DNA of 64,000 bases, taken from the NCBI RefSeq assembly GCF_014873955.1, contig NZ_JADBED010000001.1:2170001-2234000 (forward strand), given 5' to 3'. Below are positions 10,221 to 19,028 of this stretch, piece after piece. The notes beneath the pieces were generated by a model. The model did not search any database and was not told the origin of the DNA. It was given only the letters and a program-made list of their open reading frames with translations. Positions within the stretch are counted from its first letter, which is position 1, and each line of letters starts with the position of its first letter. The position numbers and the translations under genes were made by a program. Origin of the DNA: Nesterenkonia lutea. GTDB lineage: Bacteria; Actinomycetota; Actinomycetes; Actinomycetales; Micrococcaceae.

Positions 10221-11201
10221 ATGAGCAACCACACGGCTGTCATCACCGGTTCCACCGCAGGCCTCGGCGCAGCCTTCGCGCGCCAGCTGGCCGCGCAGGG
10301 GTACGACCTGGTCCTGGTGGCGCGGGACGGCGATCGACTGCGGATGCAGGCGGAATCGATGTCCTCCCAGTACGGCGTGGGCACGTCGGTGATCGTGGCG
10401 GACCTGGTGACGGACGACGGCGTGGCGGCCGTTCAGGAGCGCCTGGCCGACCGCACACACCCGGTGCACCTGCTGGTGAACAACGCGGGGCACGGGCTGG
10501 CCGCTGACTTCATCGATTCTGAGCTTGAGGACGAGCGCAGGCTGCTGCGGCTGCACGTGCAGACCACGCTCGAGCTCTCCCACACCGCGGCCAGTGCCAT
10601 GGCACGGCGGCGCGGCGGGCGCATCATCAACGTGGCATCCGTGGCGGGGTACACGCCGACCGGGACCTATTCGGCGGCCAAGGCCTGGGTGATCAACTTC
10701 TCCAAGGGGCTGCACAACCAGCTGCGCTCACGCGGGGTGACGGTGACGGCGCTGGTGCCGGGCCTGGTGCGGACCGAGTTCCACCAGCGATCCGGCATCA
10801 GGATCAAGTCCGCCAAGCGATGGATGTGGTTGGAGGCCGATGATGTGGTGCGTGAGGCGCTGACCGCCAATGCCCAGGGTGCGGCCATCTGCGTTCCGGC
10901 TCGGAGCTACCAGATGCTCACCGCGGGTCTGCGGTTCATGCCCGATTCCATGGTGCAGTGGGCCATGGAGAAGCGCACCGGCGGCTCCGAGCAGGCTGGG
11001 CTCGAGCAGGGCGGGTCCGAGGCGGATCCGACCATGCAGCACGGCGCCCCGGGCACGGCGGAGTATGGCACCTCTGCGGACGGCACGGCCGAACCCACCA
11101 CCGAGGCGATCAACACGGTGGACGCCTATAAGGCGGCGAAGGCCAAGAGCACGGCGAAGGCCGGCAGAGGTCGCGACACGCCCCCTCCGCCGCCGGCCTG
11201 A
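10221..11201 (+). CDS. Short-chain dehydrogenase/reductase
   Basis: Classical SDR, 326 residues. The Rossmann motif is TGSTAGLG (residues 9-16), followed by LLVNNAG and the catalytic pair YSAAK (about Tyr153/Lys157). VPGLVRTEF follows the active site, as in the YqjQ/DltE-like branch. The last 70 residues, after the fold, are Ala/Glu/Thr-rich and probably disordered. The start follows TAGGAT by 7 nt, so the transcript is probably leaderless. The substrate is unknown. Confidence 0.9.
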   Translation: MSNHTAVITGSTAGLGAAFARQLAAQGYDLVLVARDGDRLRMQAESMSSQYGVGTSVIVADLVTDDGVAAVQERLADRTHPVHLLVNNAGHGLAADFIDSELEDERRLLRLHVQTTLELSHTAASAMARRRGGRIINVASVAGYTPTGTYSAAKAWVINFSKGLHNQLRSRGVTVTALVPGLVRTEFHQRSGIRIKSAKRWMWLEADDVVREALTANAQGAAICVPARSYQMLTAGLRFMPDSMVQWAMEKRTGGSEQAGLEQGGSEADPTMQHGAPGTAEYGTSADGTAEPTTEAINTVDAYKAAKAKSTAKAGRGRDTPPPPPA

Positions 11202-11232
11202 TCCTCGCGAGCAGCGGCAGGCTGAGCGTGAC

Positions 11233-12771
11233 TCAGCGGGGCCGGTCCTCTGTGCGCGGACGGGCTGGCTCTCCGGGTCGACGCGTGGCGGCCGCGCCGA
11301 AGGTCTCCTCGTCCTCCTGCTCGGGTGACACATCCTCGGCATAGGCCGTGCCGTCGTTCTCGAGCTCGCTGCGGTCTTCCTGACGCTCGAGCCGCTCACG
11401 GTAAGCTCCCGCTCCCGGCCCGGAGAATTCACGATTGCGCTGGACAGCGGCGATCGACCCGGTGAAGATCGATGCGCCCTCCCCGGCGTGCGCCACCGGC
11501 TGTGAGTCCGCTGCGGCGTCGACGGCCCCCACCTGACCGGTGCGCACCGACTCCGGGGCCTTCGAGAGCGCCTCTTCATTGCTGAGCAGCATGCGCTGGG
11601 TGAGCACCGCGTAGGGATGTTCCGCGCGGAGGTAGTTCACCAGGTCCTCGCGGATCAGACAGCGCAGATCCCAGAGCTCCCCGGAGTTTCGCGCCGAGAC
11701 CACGACCCGGGCCTTGACCATGCCGCCGACCGCCTCCGTGACCTGGAGGGAGTAGTCCCGGCCGTCCCAGAGCTCGGCGGAGTCCAGCAGACGCTTCAGT
11801 CGGGCGCGCAGCGGGTCCATCGGAACGCGCCAGTCCACGTCGAGCTCCACTGTGCCGAGGATCTCGGTGCCCACCCGGGTCCAGTTCTCGAACGGGGTGG
11901 CGACGAAGTAGCTGGAGGGATAGATGAAGCGGCGCTCATCCCAGGACTTGATCACCACGGCGGTCAGCGTGATGTCCTCGACCGAGCCGAAGTTGCCCTC
12001 CATCACGACCACGTCGCCGGCGCGGATGGAATCGGTGAAGGCCAGCTGGATGCCGGCGAAGACGTTGGTCAGCACTGACTGCATGGCCAGCCCGACCACC
12101 ACCGAGGCCACGCCGGCCGAGGCCAGCAGCCCCGCACCGAGCGCGCGGACCTGGGGAATCATGAGCAGGATCGCGGCCACCGCCATCGTGATGATCACCG
12201 CAGTCAGGATCCGCCGGATCAGGGAGACCTGTGTGGAGAGTCGGCGGCCGCGCCGGTCGTCCACGTCCAGCTCCCCGTCCACGTATCCGATGTATTTCGA
12301 CTGGATCATGGCCTCGGCGATCCGCACGATCCGCAGTGCCCACCAGGCGAGGCAGACGACCACCGCCACGAGGAGGACGAAGGACACCGGTTGGAGCCAC
12401 TCGGCCTCGTCCACGACGATCCCCAGCGTGAGCCGCGCGCCGATGAGCACCAGTGTGATGAACAGCGGCGTGCGGGTGCGGTTCACCGCATGCTTCACGT
12501 GCTCGTTGTTCCGGAAGAACTGCTTGAGCACCATCGAGGAGGCGATCGTGACCACCAGTGCGATCACCACGGCGATGGTCAGACCCGTGATGATCCCGAA
12601 GAAGGGACCCTGCTGGGAGATCAGGCTCTCGAGTCCCTCCGGCACGCTCTCTTCGACGATCTGGTCGACTCCATCGGTGGGCTCTGGATCACTCGGGACG
12701 GTCCGGGGCGACGCGTCTGCCGAGAGCACTGCGGAGAAATCCATGCGGGAGAAGACCATGGCCAGCATCAT
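11233..12771 (-). CDS. MscS-family mechanosensitive ion channel
   Basis: A 512-residue membrane protein that probably opens under membrane tension to release solutes in hypo-osmotic shock. About four hydrophobic helices precede the pore-lining helix (ASAGVASVVVGLAMQSVLTN, Gly/Ala-rich as in MscS TM3). The beta domain FAGIQLAFTDSIRAGDVVV and a C-terminal alpha/beta domain follow. The last 110 residues are acidic and disordered. The frame extends upstream antisense to hisD. The ATG at 12771 has an AAGGG site 6 nt before it and is the best start. It is divergent from hisD. Confidence 0.88.
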   Translation of the reverse strand: MMLAMVFSRMDFSAVLSADASPRTVPSDPEPTDGVDQIVEESVPEGLESLISQQGPFFGIITGLTIAVVIALVVTIASSMVLKQFFRNNEHVKHAVNRTRTPLFITLVLIGARLTLGIVVDEAEWLQPVSFVLLVAVVVCLAWWALRIVRIAEAMIQSKYIGYVDGELDVDDRRGRRLSTQVSLIRRILTAVIITMAVAAILLMIPQVRALGAGLLASAGVASVVVGLAMQSVLTNVFAGIQLAFTDSIRAGDVVVMEGNFGSVEDITLTAVVIKSWDERRFIYPSSYFVATPFENWTRVGTEILGTVELDVDWRVPMDPLRARLKRLLDSAELWDGRDYSLQVTEAVGGMVKARVVVSARNSGELWDLRCLIREDLVNYLRAEHPYAVLTQRMLLSNEEALSKAPESVRTGQVGAVDAAADSQPVAHAGEGASIFTGSIAAVQRNREFSGPGAGAYRERLERQEDRSELENDGTAYAEDVSPEQEDEETFGAAATRRPGEPARPRTEDRPR

Positions 12772-12876
12772 GCCACGCCCTTCTGAATGGGCACTGAGAT
12801 GCTCCGGCGAGTCCGGTGTGTGGGCTCTCGCGTCACGAAGTGGGCAGGAATGCACGCCAGTGGAGACAATGGGAAC

Positions 12877-14184
12877 ATGCTCACTCTCAAAGACCTGCGC
12901 GGAGGCTCGGTCGATGCCGCCTCCGTGCTCCCTCGCGCCGCCCAGGACATATCTGCCACGATCGAGACCGTGGCCCCGATTCTGAAGCATGTGCGTCAGA
13001 ACGGAGTCTCCGCGCTGCTGGAGTATTCGGAGAAGTTCGACGGGGTGCGGCCTCCCTCCGTCCGGGTGCCGGCGGAGAAGCTGCGCGAGGCGGCGGAGCA
13101 GCTGGAGCCCAACGTGCGCGCCGCCCTCGAGACGCTGATCCTGCGCACCCGAGAGGTGCACAACGCACAGCTTCCAGCGGCCTCGGTGGTCTCCCCCGGG
13201 CCTGATGCCCGGGTGACCAACCGGTGGGCACCGATCCGGCGAGTGGGCCTCTATGTGCCCGGCGGTCAGGCGGTCTACCCCTCCTCGGTGGTCATGAACG
13301 TGGTCCCCGCCCAGGTGGCCGGCGTCACCTCTCTGGCGATCGCCTCGCCCCCGCAGAAGGACTTCGGCGGGCTGCCCCACCCGACGATCCTCGGCGCCGC
13401 GCACCTGCTGGGCGTGGATGAGGTCTACGCCGTCGGCGGCGCCCAGGCGGTGGGGATGTTTGCGTATGGGGCCCGGGACGACGCAGGCGAGATGGTCTGT
13501 GCGCCGGTCTCACTGATCACCGGTCCGGGCAACATCTTCGTGGCCACCGCGAAGCGGGCGGTGCAGGGTGTGGTGGGCATCGACTCCGAGGCAGGTCCCA
13601 CCGAGATCATGGTCCTCGCCGACGAGACCGCGAAGGCCCGCCTGATCGCCGCAGATCTCATCTCCCAGGCCGAGCACGATGCCCTGGCCGCCGCAGTGCT
13701 GGTGACCACCTCGATGTCACTTGCCGAAGCCGTGATGACCGAGGTCGAGGCGCAGGCACGCACCACGCGGCACGACGCTCGCGTGAAGCAGGCACTGACC
13801 GGGGCGCAGTCTGCCGTGCTGGTGGTCGACACGATGGACCAGGCGGTGGACATCGCCAATGCCTACGGGGCCGAGCACCTTGAGGTGATGACGATCGACG
13901 ATGCCACCGTCGTCGAAGAGATCCACAACGCCGGAGCGGTGTTCGTCGGTGACTTCACCCCTGTCTCTCTCGGTGACTACGGCGCGGGATCCAACCATGT
14001 GCTTCCCACCGGGGGCGCGTCCGCATACTCCTCCGGGCTGAACGTCTCGAGCTTCCTGCGGTCCCAGCAGGTCATCGCCTACGGCCGAGAAGGTCTGCGC
14101 CAGGTGGCCGACCATGTCACGGCACTGGCCCAGGCAGAGGGACTTCCGGCACACGGTCAGGCCGTGGAGGCTCGCTTCCGCTGA
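12877..14184 (+). CDS. hisD: Histidinol dehydrogenase
   Basis: Catalyses the last two steps of histidine synthesis, L-histidinol to L-histidine with two NAD+. The 435 residues match the family length. Visible signatures are YVPGGQAVYPSSVVMN, TGPGNIFVATAKR, the zinc ligands in SQAEHDALAA and the active-site region GDYGAGSNHVLPT. The frame opens earlier (12787), but the ATG at 12877 gives the conserved start MLTLKDLRG and has GGAG at 12862-12865. No other his gene follows it here; a terminator lies directly downstream. Confidence 0.96.
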   Translation: MLTLKDLRGGSVDAASVLPRAAQDISATIETVAPILKHVRQNGVSALLEYSEKFDGVRPPSVRVPAEKLREAAEQLEPNVRAALETLILRTREVHNAQLPAASVVSPGPDARVTNRWAPIRRVGLYVPGGQAVYPSSVVMNVVPAQVAGVTSLAIASPPQKDFGGLPHPTILGAAHLLGVDEVYAVGGAQAVGMFAYGARDDAGEMVCAPVSLITGPGNIFVATAKRAVQGVVGIDSEAGPTEIMVLADETAKARLIAADLISQAEHDALAAAVLVTTSMSLAEAVMTEVEAQARTTRHDARVKQALTGAQSAVLVVDTMDQAVDIANAYGAEHLEVMTIDDATVVEEIHNAGAVFVGDFTPVSLGDYGAGSNHVLPTGGASAYSSGLNVSSFLRSQQVIAYGREGLRQVADHVTALAQAEGLPAHGQAVEARFR

Positions 14185-14192
14185 TCACGACG

Positions 14193-14244
14193 ACGACGGC
14201 GGACGCGACTCACCCGCGAATGAGTGAGTCGAGCCCGCCGTCGT
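14193..14244. terminator. Bidirectional terminator between hisD and the wall hydrolase
   Basis: A long hairpin lies between two converging genes. ACGACGGCGG (14193-14202) pairs with CCGCCGTCGT (14235-14244), and the inner CGACTCAC (14206-14213) pairs with GTGAGTCG (14224-14231) around a 10-nt loop. There is no clear T run on either side. Confidence 0.75.
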
Positions 14245-14264
14245 GTGTCTGCGGTGCTGGCCGA

Positions 14265-17200
14265 TCAGGCCTGGGAGATGTAGCTGGTGTTCACCCAGCC
14301 CGTGTGGGTCTCCCCGCCGGAGGTGTATTCCACCTTGAGCCATGAGCCCTCGCGCTTGAGCTGCTTGAGCTCGGTGCCGCGCGGGACCTGGACCAGCTTG
14401 TCACCGGAGGTGGCCGCCGACTCGCGGAGAGGCACGCTGTAGGTGGCAGTCCAGGTGCCGGCCGCTGAGACGTTGGAGACCGTCTTGGCGTCCGGGTGGA
14501 CCTTGTAGTAGCTGTCCCCGTAGCCGCCCGGATCTCCGCTGAGGCCCAGCTTCTGGTTGCAGAGCGGCCAGGCGTTCCAGCCCTGCTTCTTGTAGAGCAT
14601 GTAGGCCCGCTTGATCTGTTCCTCTTTGCTGGCCTCGTGCGGGAAGCCCGAGCCGCCGACAGCCTCCCAGGATTCTGGGCTGAACTGCACCCCGCCGTAG
14701 AAGCCGTTGCCGGTGTCGATCTTCCAGTTCTGACCGGACTCGCACTGGGCCAGCTTGTCCCAGATCTGGCTGTACGGTCCGTTCTTGCTCTTGGCGTGCA
14801 TGTTCGAGGAGGTGGAGGTCCCCGAGCCGCTGGTGGAGCCGGAGGACCCGGTGTTCGAGCTGCCCGAGCTGGCAGTGCCGGTGGAGCTGGGGGCCTTGCT
14901 GGTCAGCAACTGAGCGGACATCCAGCCGGTGGCTCCGTTGACCTTGACCTCCTGCCAGCCGTCCGTCTTCTTCTGCAGCAGCTCGACCTTGGTTCCCGTG
15001 GGCACCGAGAACATCACGCTGTTGTTGGTGCTGGGGCCCATCCGCACATTCACGGTGTTCGAGCTGTAGGCGGTGCCGACGACCTTGCTGCTGCTGTTCG
15101 TGGAGTTGGCCTTGGGTGCTTCGCTGCTGCTCGACCCGCCGCTGGAATCCTTCGAGTCGCTCGAGCTCGACGAGGCGGAGGCACTGGCGGAGCCGGAGTT
15201 CAGGAAGTCCGAGTTCACCCACACCGTCTTGCCGCTGTAGGTGAAGCTCACCCAGTCGCCGTTGCGACCCGTGATCTGGATCTCGCGCTTGGGGTTCAGG
15301 TTCAGCACGATCCTGTACGAGGTTCCGGGGCCGCTGCGAGCGTTCAGGTAGACGTTGCTCTTGACGTGGTAGGTCCCGCTTGCTGACTTCGTCGATGAGC
15401 CTGAGTCCGAGGACGGAGCAGTCTCGGTGCTGCTCGAGTCACTGGAGGACGGGGTGCTGCTGCCGGAGGAGGCAGAGGCGGTCGCCTTGATCAGGTAGCC
15501 CGAATGCACCCACAGAGTCCGCGAGCCGTCCTTGAAGCTGACCCAGTCACCCTTCTTCCCGGTGATCGAGATCTTTGTCCCTGCCTTGAGCACCTTCGCG
15601 CTGGAGCTGGAGCTGCTCGCTCCGGTGCGGGCATTCAGCGAGATGCCGGACTTGACCTGGAAGGTCCCGCTCGCAGTGCTCGTGGAGCTGGTGGAGGACT
15701 TCGACGACGAGCTGCTCGAGCTGGTCGAACCGCTGGAAGAGGACGCAGAGGAAGCCTTCACAAGATAGCCCGAATGCACCCACAGGGTCCGCGAGCCGTC
15801 CTTGAAGCTGACCCAGTCACCCTTCTTCCCGGTGATCGAGATCTTTGTCCCTGCCTTGAGCACCTTCGCGCTGGAGCTGGAGCTGCTGGCACCGGTGCGG
15901 GCATTCAGCGAGATGCCGGACTTGACCTGGAAGGTCCCGCTCGCAGTGCTCGTCGAGCTGGTGGAGGACTTCGACGAGGTGCTGCTGCCCGAGGAGGCAG
16001 AGGCGGTCGCCTTGATCAGGTAGCCCGAATGCACCCACAGGGTCCGCGAGCCGTCCTTGAAGCTGACCCACTCACCCTTCTTTCCGGTGACCGAGATCTT
16101 CGTGCCTGCCTTGAGCACCTTCGCGCTGGAACTCGAGGTGCTGGCACCGGTCCGCGCATTCAGCGAGATTCCGGACTTGACCTGGAAGGTCCCGCTCGCA
16201 GTGCTCGGGGAGCTGGTGGAGGACTTCGACGACGAGCTGCTCGAATCACTCGAATCACTCGACGAGGTGCTGCTGCCTGAGGACGCCGTGGACTTGTCCA
16301 ACCAGGTCGACTGCAGCCACAGGGTCCGAGAACCGTCCTTGAAGCTGAACCACTCGCCCTTCTTGCCGGTGACCTTCACCGTGGTGCCCGGCTTGAGGAC
16401 CTTCACGATCGAGTTCGACGTGCCAGCGCCGCTGCGCGCCCGCAGGCTTACACCACTCTTGACCTTGTAGGTGCCGCTGGCCGCAGTGGTCGTCTCACCG
16501 GAGGAGCTGGAGGATTCAGGACCGCCAGGGACGGTCCCGGAGCCGGAGCCTGTCCCATTCGAGCTGCTGCCCTTGTTCAGGTAGCCCGAATGCAGCCAGA
16601 GGGTGCGGGAGCCGTCCTTATAGCTCAGCCACACACCACTCTTCCCTGTGACCTTCACCGTGGTGCCCGGCTTCAGCACCTTGGCCTTGGAGCTTGAGGT
16701 GCTGGCACCGGTGCGCGCGTTCAGGTACACGCCGCTCTTGACCTGATAGGTGCCGCTGGCCGAAGTGGTCGAGGAAGCAGAAGTCGAGGACGCCGTGGAC
16801 TTGTCCAGCCAACTCGACTGCAGCCACAGGGTCCGGGAACCGTCCTTATAGCTCAGCCAGCCACCGTTCTTGCCCGTGACCTTCACCGTGGTGCCCGGCT
16901 TGAGGACCTTCACGATCGAGTTCGACGTGCCAGCGCCGCTGCGTGCCCGCAGGCTCACGCCGCTCTTGACCTTGTAGGTGCCGCTGGCCGAAGTGGTCGA
17001 GGAAGCAGGAGTCGAGGACGCCGTGGACTTGTCCAGCCAACTCGACTGCAGCCACAGGGTCCGGGAACCGTCCTTATAGCTCAGCCAGCCACCGTTCTTG
17101 CCCGTGACCTTCACCGTGGTGCCCGGCTTGAGGACCTTCACGATCGAGTTCGACGTGCCAGCGCCGCTGCGCGCCCGCAGGCTCACGCCGCTCTTGACCT

Positions 17201-18602
17201 TGTAGGTGCCGCTGGCCGAAGTGGTCGAAGAGGCAGGAGTCGAGGACGCCGTGGACTTGTCCAGCCAACTCGACTGCAGCCACAGGGTCCGGGAACCGTC
17301 CTTATAGCTCAGCCAGCCACCGTTCTTGCCCGTGACCTTCACCGTGGTGCCCGGCTTGAGGACCTTCACGATCGAGTTCGACGTGCCAGCGCCGCTGCGC
17401 GCCCGCAGGCTCACGCCGCTCTTGACCTTGTAGGTGCCGCTGGCCGCGGTGGTGGAAGAAGCAGGAGTCGAGGTCGAAGAACCCGAAGAGGAGCTCGCGA
17501 CCTTCTTGAGGTAATCGCCGTGGGACCAGACCGTCTGACCGTTGCGGCTGAACTTCAGCCAGCTGCCGTACTTGGCGGTGACTGTCACCTGGGTGCCCGA
17601 AGCAAGGCCCTGCTGGACCGCGTAGTTTGTTCCGGGGCCGCTGCGCGCGTTCAGGGAGGTCGTGGTCCGGTACTTCGTGGGCGTGACCGAGGTGCCCTTG
17701 GGCGCGCTGGAGGCGGGGGTCGTGCCCGTGCTGGAGCCGCTCGGACGGGACGGGGTGACGGCTGAATGCGCCACCCACCCGGTGCGGCCATTGGTCTTGA
17801 CCCGCACCATGGAGTTTCTGATGTCGCCGGGGACAGCCGTCAGTGCCGTGCCTGCGCCCAGCTGCCTGATGATCGAGCCGGAGCTGCTCGCAGTGGAGCG
17901 CAGCGGGGTGGAGCTCGCCGTGTAGTAGTCACAGGAGGCGGGGGCGGAGATGTTCAGCACGGTGCTGGCTGCCGAGCGCAGATTGACGCCGCGCTGGGCG
18001 AGCCAGGTGGTGGGATTATGGGAGGTGCCGCTGAGCCAGGCGCCCTCCCAGATCTCCAGGTGCAGGTGAGGCCCGGTGGAAGGGCCGGAGCTGCCGACTC
18101 GGGCGATGGTCTGACCGGCTTTGACGCTCTGCCCGATACGCACATGGCTGTTGGCGTCCCACATGTGGAAGTACGCGCTGTGGAAGGTCCTGCCGCCGAT
18201 CCGATGCTGCACCACGACGTAGCCGGCGTTGTAGCGATTGCCGCTGAACGTCCGCACCACGGTGCCATCGGCGACGGAGTAGATCGGGCTTCCGTTCGCA
18301 GCACCCAGGTCCTGGCCCAGGTGATAGGTGGAGGCACCCTGGGTGGGCATGCAGCGCGCTCCGTAGGGAGACGTATAGCTGAAGGAACGACTGGCGAGCG
18401 GGTAGCGGAACGTGGTGGCACTGCGGGTCGCAGCGATGTCCACCGTGCTGAGACTGGCGGCACCGGCCGCGGGGGCGTTCACGCCCGCAGCGGGCAGCGG
18501 CGCCACATCGACGGGGGCAGCGGCTGCGGCATTGGCAGTCAGCGGCATGGTCAGGCCTACGGCGAGAGTGCCGACAACGGCAGAAGAGAGTTTTTTCGGC
18601 AC
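14265..18602 (-). CDS. Secreted cell-wall hydrolase: M23 peptidase, about 13 SH3-like repeats, Rpf/transglycosylase-like domain
   Basis: A 1445-residue exported protein with a GTG start and a GAGGA site 9 nt upstream. A signal peptide (residues 1-30, ending ANAAAAA) precedes a LytM/M23 zinc endopeptidase (about 65-205) with HLGQD (His94, Asp98) and the HLHLE motif (His179, His181). About twelve bacterial SH3-like repeats follow, joined by Ser-rich linkers; most read SGTYKVKSGVSLRARSGAGT... then WLSYKDGSRTLWLQSSWL. Near residue 1285 comes an Rpf/transglycosylase-like domain (WDKLAQCESGQNW, YGGVQFSPESW) with the conserved glutamate, then one last SH3-like unit (about 1375-1445). It should cut both peptide cross-links and glycan. 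It is a single-gene unit flanked by a terminator. Confidence 0.93.
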   Translation of the reverse strand: MPKKLSSAVVGTLAVGLTMPLTANAAAAAPVDVAPLPAAGVNAPAAGAASLSTVDIAATRSATTFRYPLASRSFSYTSPYGARCMPTQGASTYHLGQDLGAANGSPIYSVADGTVVRTFSGNRYNAGYVVVQHRIGGRTFHSAYFHMWDANSHVRIGQSVKAGQTIARVGSSGPSTGPHLHLEIWEGAWLSGTSHNPTTWLAQRGVNLRSAASTVLNISAPASCDYYTASSTPLRSTASSSGSIIRQLGAGTALTAVPGDIRNSMVRVKTNGRTGWVAHSAVTPSRPSGSSTGTTPASSAPKGTSVTPTKYRTTTSLNARSGPGTNYAVQQGLASGTQVTVTAKYGSWLKFSRNGQTVWSHGDYLKKVASSSSGSSTSTPASSTTAASGTYKVKSGVSLRARSGAGTSNSIVKVLKPGTTVKVTGKNGGWLSYKDGSRTLWLQSSWLDKSTASSTPASSTTSASGTYKVKSGVSLRARSGAGTSNSIVKVLKPGTTVKVTGKNGGWLSYKDGSRTLWLQSSWLDKSTASSTPASSTTSASGTYKVKSGVSLRARSGAGTSNSIVKVLKPGTTVKVTGKNGGWLSYKDGSRTLWLQSSWLDKSTASSTSASSTTSASGTYQVKSGVYLNARTGASTSSSKAKVLKPGTTVKVTGKSGVWLSYKDGSRTLWLHSGYLNKGSSSNGTGSGSGTVPGGPESSSSSGETTTAASGTYKVKSGVSLRARSGAGTSNSIVKVLKPGTTVKVTGKKGEWFSFKDGSRTLWLQSTWLDKSTASSGSSTSSSDSSDSSSSSSKSSTSSPSTASGTFQVKSGISLNARTGASTSSSSAKVLKAGTKISVTGKKGEWVSFKDGSRTLWVHSGYLIKATASASSGSSTSSKSSTSSTSTASGTFQVKSGISLNARTGASSSSSSAKVLKAGTKISITGKKGDWVSFKDGSRTLWVHSGYLVKASSASSSSGSTSSSSSSSKSSTSSTSTASGTFQVKSGISLNARTGASSSSSSAKVLKAGTKISITGKKGDWVSFKDGSRTLWVHSGYLIKATASASSGSSTPSSSDSSSTETAPSSDSGSSTKSASGTYHVKSNVYLNARSGPGTSYRIVLNLNPKREIQITGRNGDWVSFTYSGKTVWVNSDFLNSGSASASASSSSSDSKDSSGGSSSSEAPKANSTNSSSKVVGTAYSSNTVNVRMGPSTNNSVMFSVPTGTKVELLQKKTDGWQEVKVNGATGWMSAQLLTSKAPSSTGTASSGSSNTGSSGSTSGSGTSTSSNMHAKSKNGPYSQIWDKLAQCESGQNWKIDTGNGFYGGVQFSPESWEAVGGSGFPHEASKEEQIKRAYMLYKKQGWNAWPLCNQKLGLSGDPGGYGDSYYKVHPDAKTVSNVSAAGTWTATYSVPLRESAATSGDKLVQVPRGTELKQLKREGSWLKVEYTSGGETHTGWVNTSYISQA
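15486..16240. repeat. Second cluster of near-identical SH3 repeat units (about 255-270 bp)
   Basis: Three successive units of the wall-hydrolase gene, with cores near 15490-15680, 15760-15950 and 16015-16205, share almost the same DNA. Examples are the stretches encoding SGTFQVKSGISLNARTGAS and KDGSRTLWVHSGYL. The Ser-rich linkers between them differ in length (spacing 270 then 255 bp). This is a separate amplification from the 228-bp array in the same gene. Confidence 0.85.
16791..17474. repeat. Three near-identical 228-bp tandem repeats inside the wall-hydrolase gene
   Basis: Units begin at 16791, 17019 and 17247, exactly 228 bp apart, and differ at only a few bases. Each encodes one SH3-like domain plus a Thr/Ser/Ala linker (76 codons). 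The near-identity at synonymous sites means recent duplication or ongoing gene conversion. Copy number may vary between strains, and assemblies from short reads may collapse it. Confidence 0.92.
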
Positions 18603-19028
18603 AGCTGATTCCTCACTAGTCGTTCACATCCGAACGGCTCCATGAATACGTCGGCAGACACCTGCGGCGGCTGTCGGACCTCTCTGCACGGCTGGGAAAG
18701 CCAGAGAACCCCAGGTAGGGGCGACGAGGGCCAACATGCGGCGACACGCGCATGCATGAGTATTCATAAGCAGATATGGCGACTGGGGAAGCAGCGAACC
18801 GTACTTGGTGATGGGAAGCCAACGCGTACGGCCTGCCGAGTCAGGACTACTGTAACCCATGAATAGATACCCGTGACAAGAGTTTTTAGAAAAGCTTCCA
18901 GCCCGACTTTAACCAGGACGTGATCGGGGTATAACTGAGTCCCCTGCTGCATCACGCGTCGGTTACTCGGCGGCCGATGAACGGGGGCCTGCCCGTCGGG
19001 GACAGCACCTGACCTGCGATCACGACGG
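18603..19028. other. Long non-coding leader/promoter region upstream of the wall hydrolase
   Basis: This is the proximal part of a 600-bp divergent gap and holds no convincing gene. Read towards the hydrolase (minus strand) it is rich in structure. One element is a 33-nt hairpin at 18799-18831, with CCGTAC/GTACGG continuing into TTGG/CCAA past a 3-nt bulge. Another is a CTCT-GGCT-TTCCC-AGCC hairpin near 18685-18707, and a CCGACAGC motif lies near 18673. Rpf-type genes in actinobacteria often have a c-di-AMP riboswitch leader, but I cannot find its other conserved blocks, so no class is assigned. Confidence 0.5.

Noticed and set aside
10104..10715. N-terminal extension of the hypothetical protein at 9696-10103
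   Set aside because: This part is antisense to the SDR gene and would cross its promoter; the TTG with a perfect AGGAGG explains the start.
12772..13404. N-terminal extension of the MscS-like channel
   Set aside because: It lies antisense to hisD and has His/Arg/Gly-rich shadow composition.
16791..17474. CRISPR-like regular spacing
   Set aside because: The 228-bp units are coding SH3 repeats in frame, without short repeats or unique spacers.
18624..18860. Small frames (about 60-78 residues) upstream of the wall hydrolase
   Set aside because: No ribosome sites and no conserved composition; the region looks like structured leader, not coding.
18603..18960. c-di-AMP (ydaO/yuaA) riboswitch upstream of the wall hydrolase
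   Set aside because: Only a CCGACAGC match was found; the other conserved blocks were not visible, so it was not called as a feature of that class.
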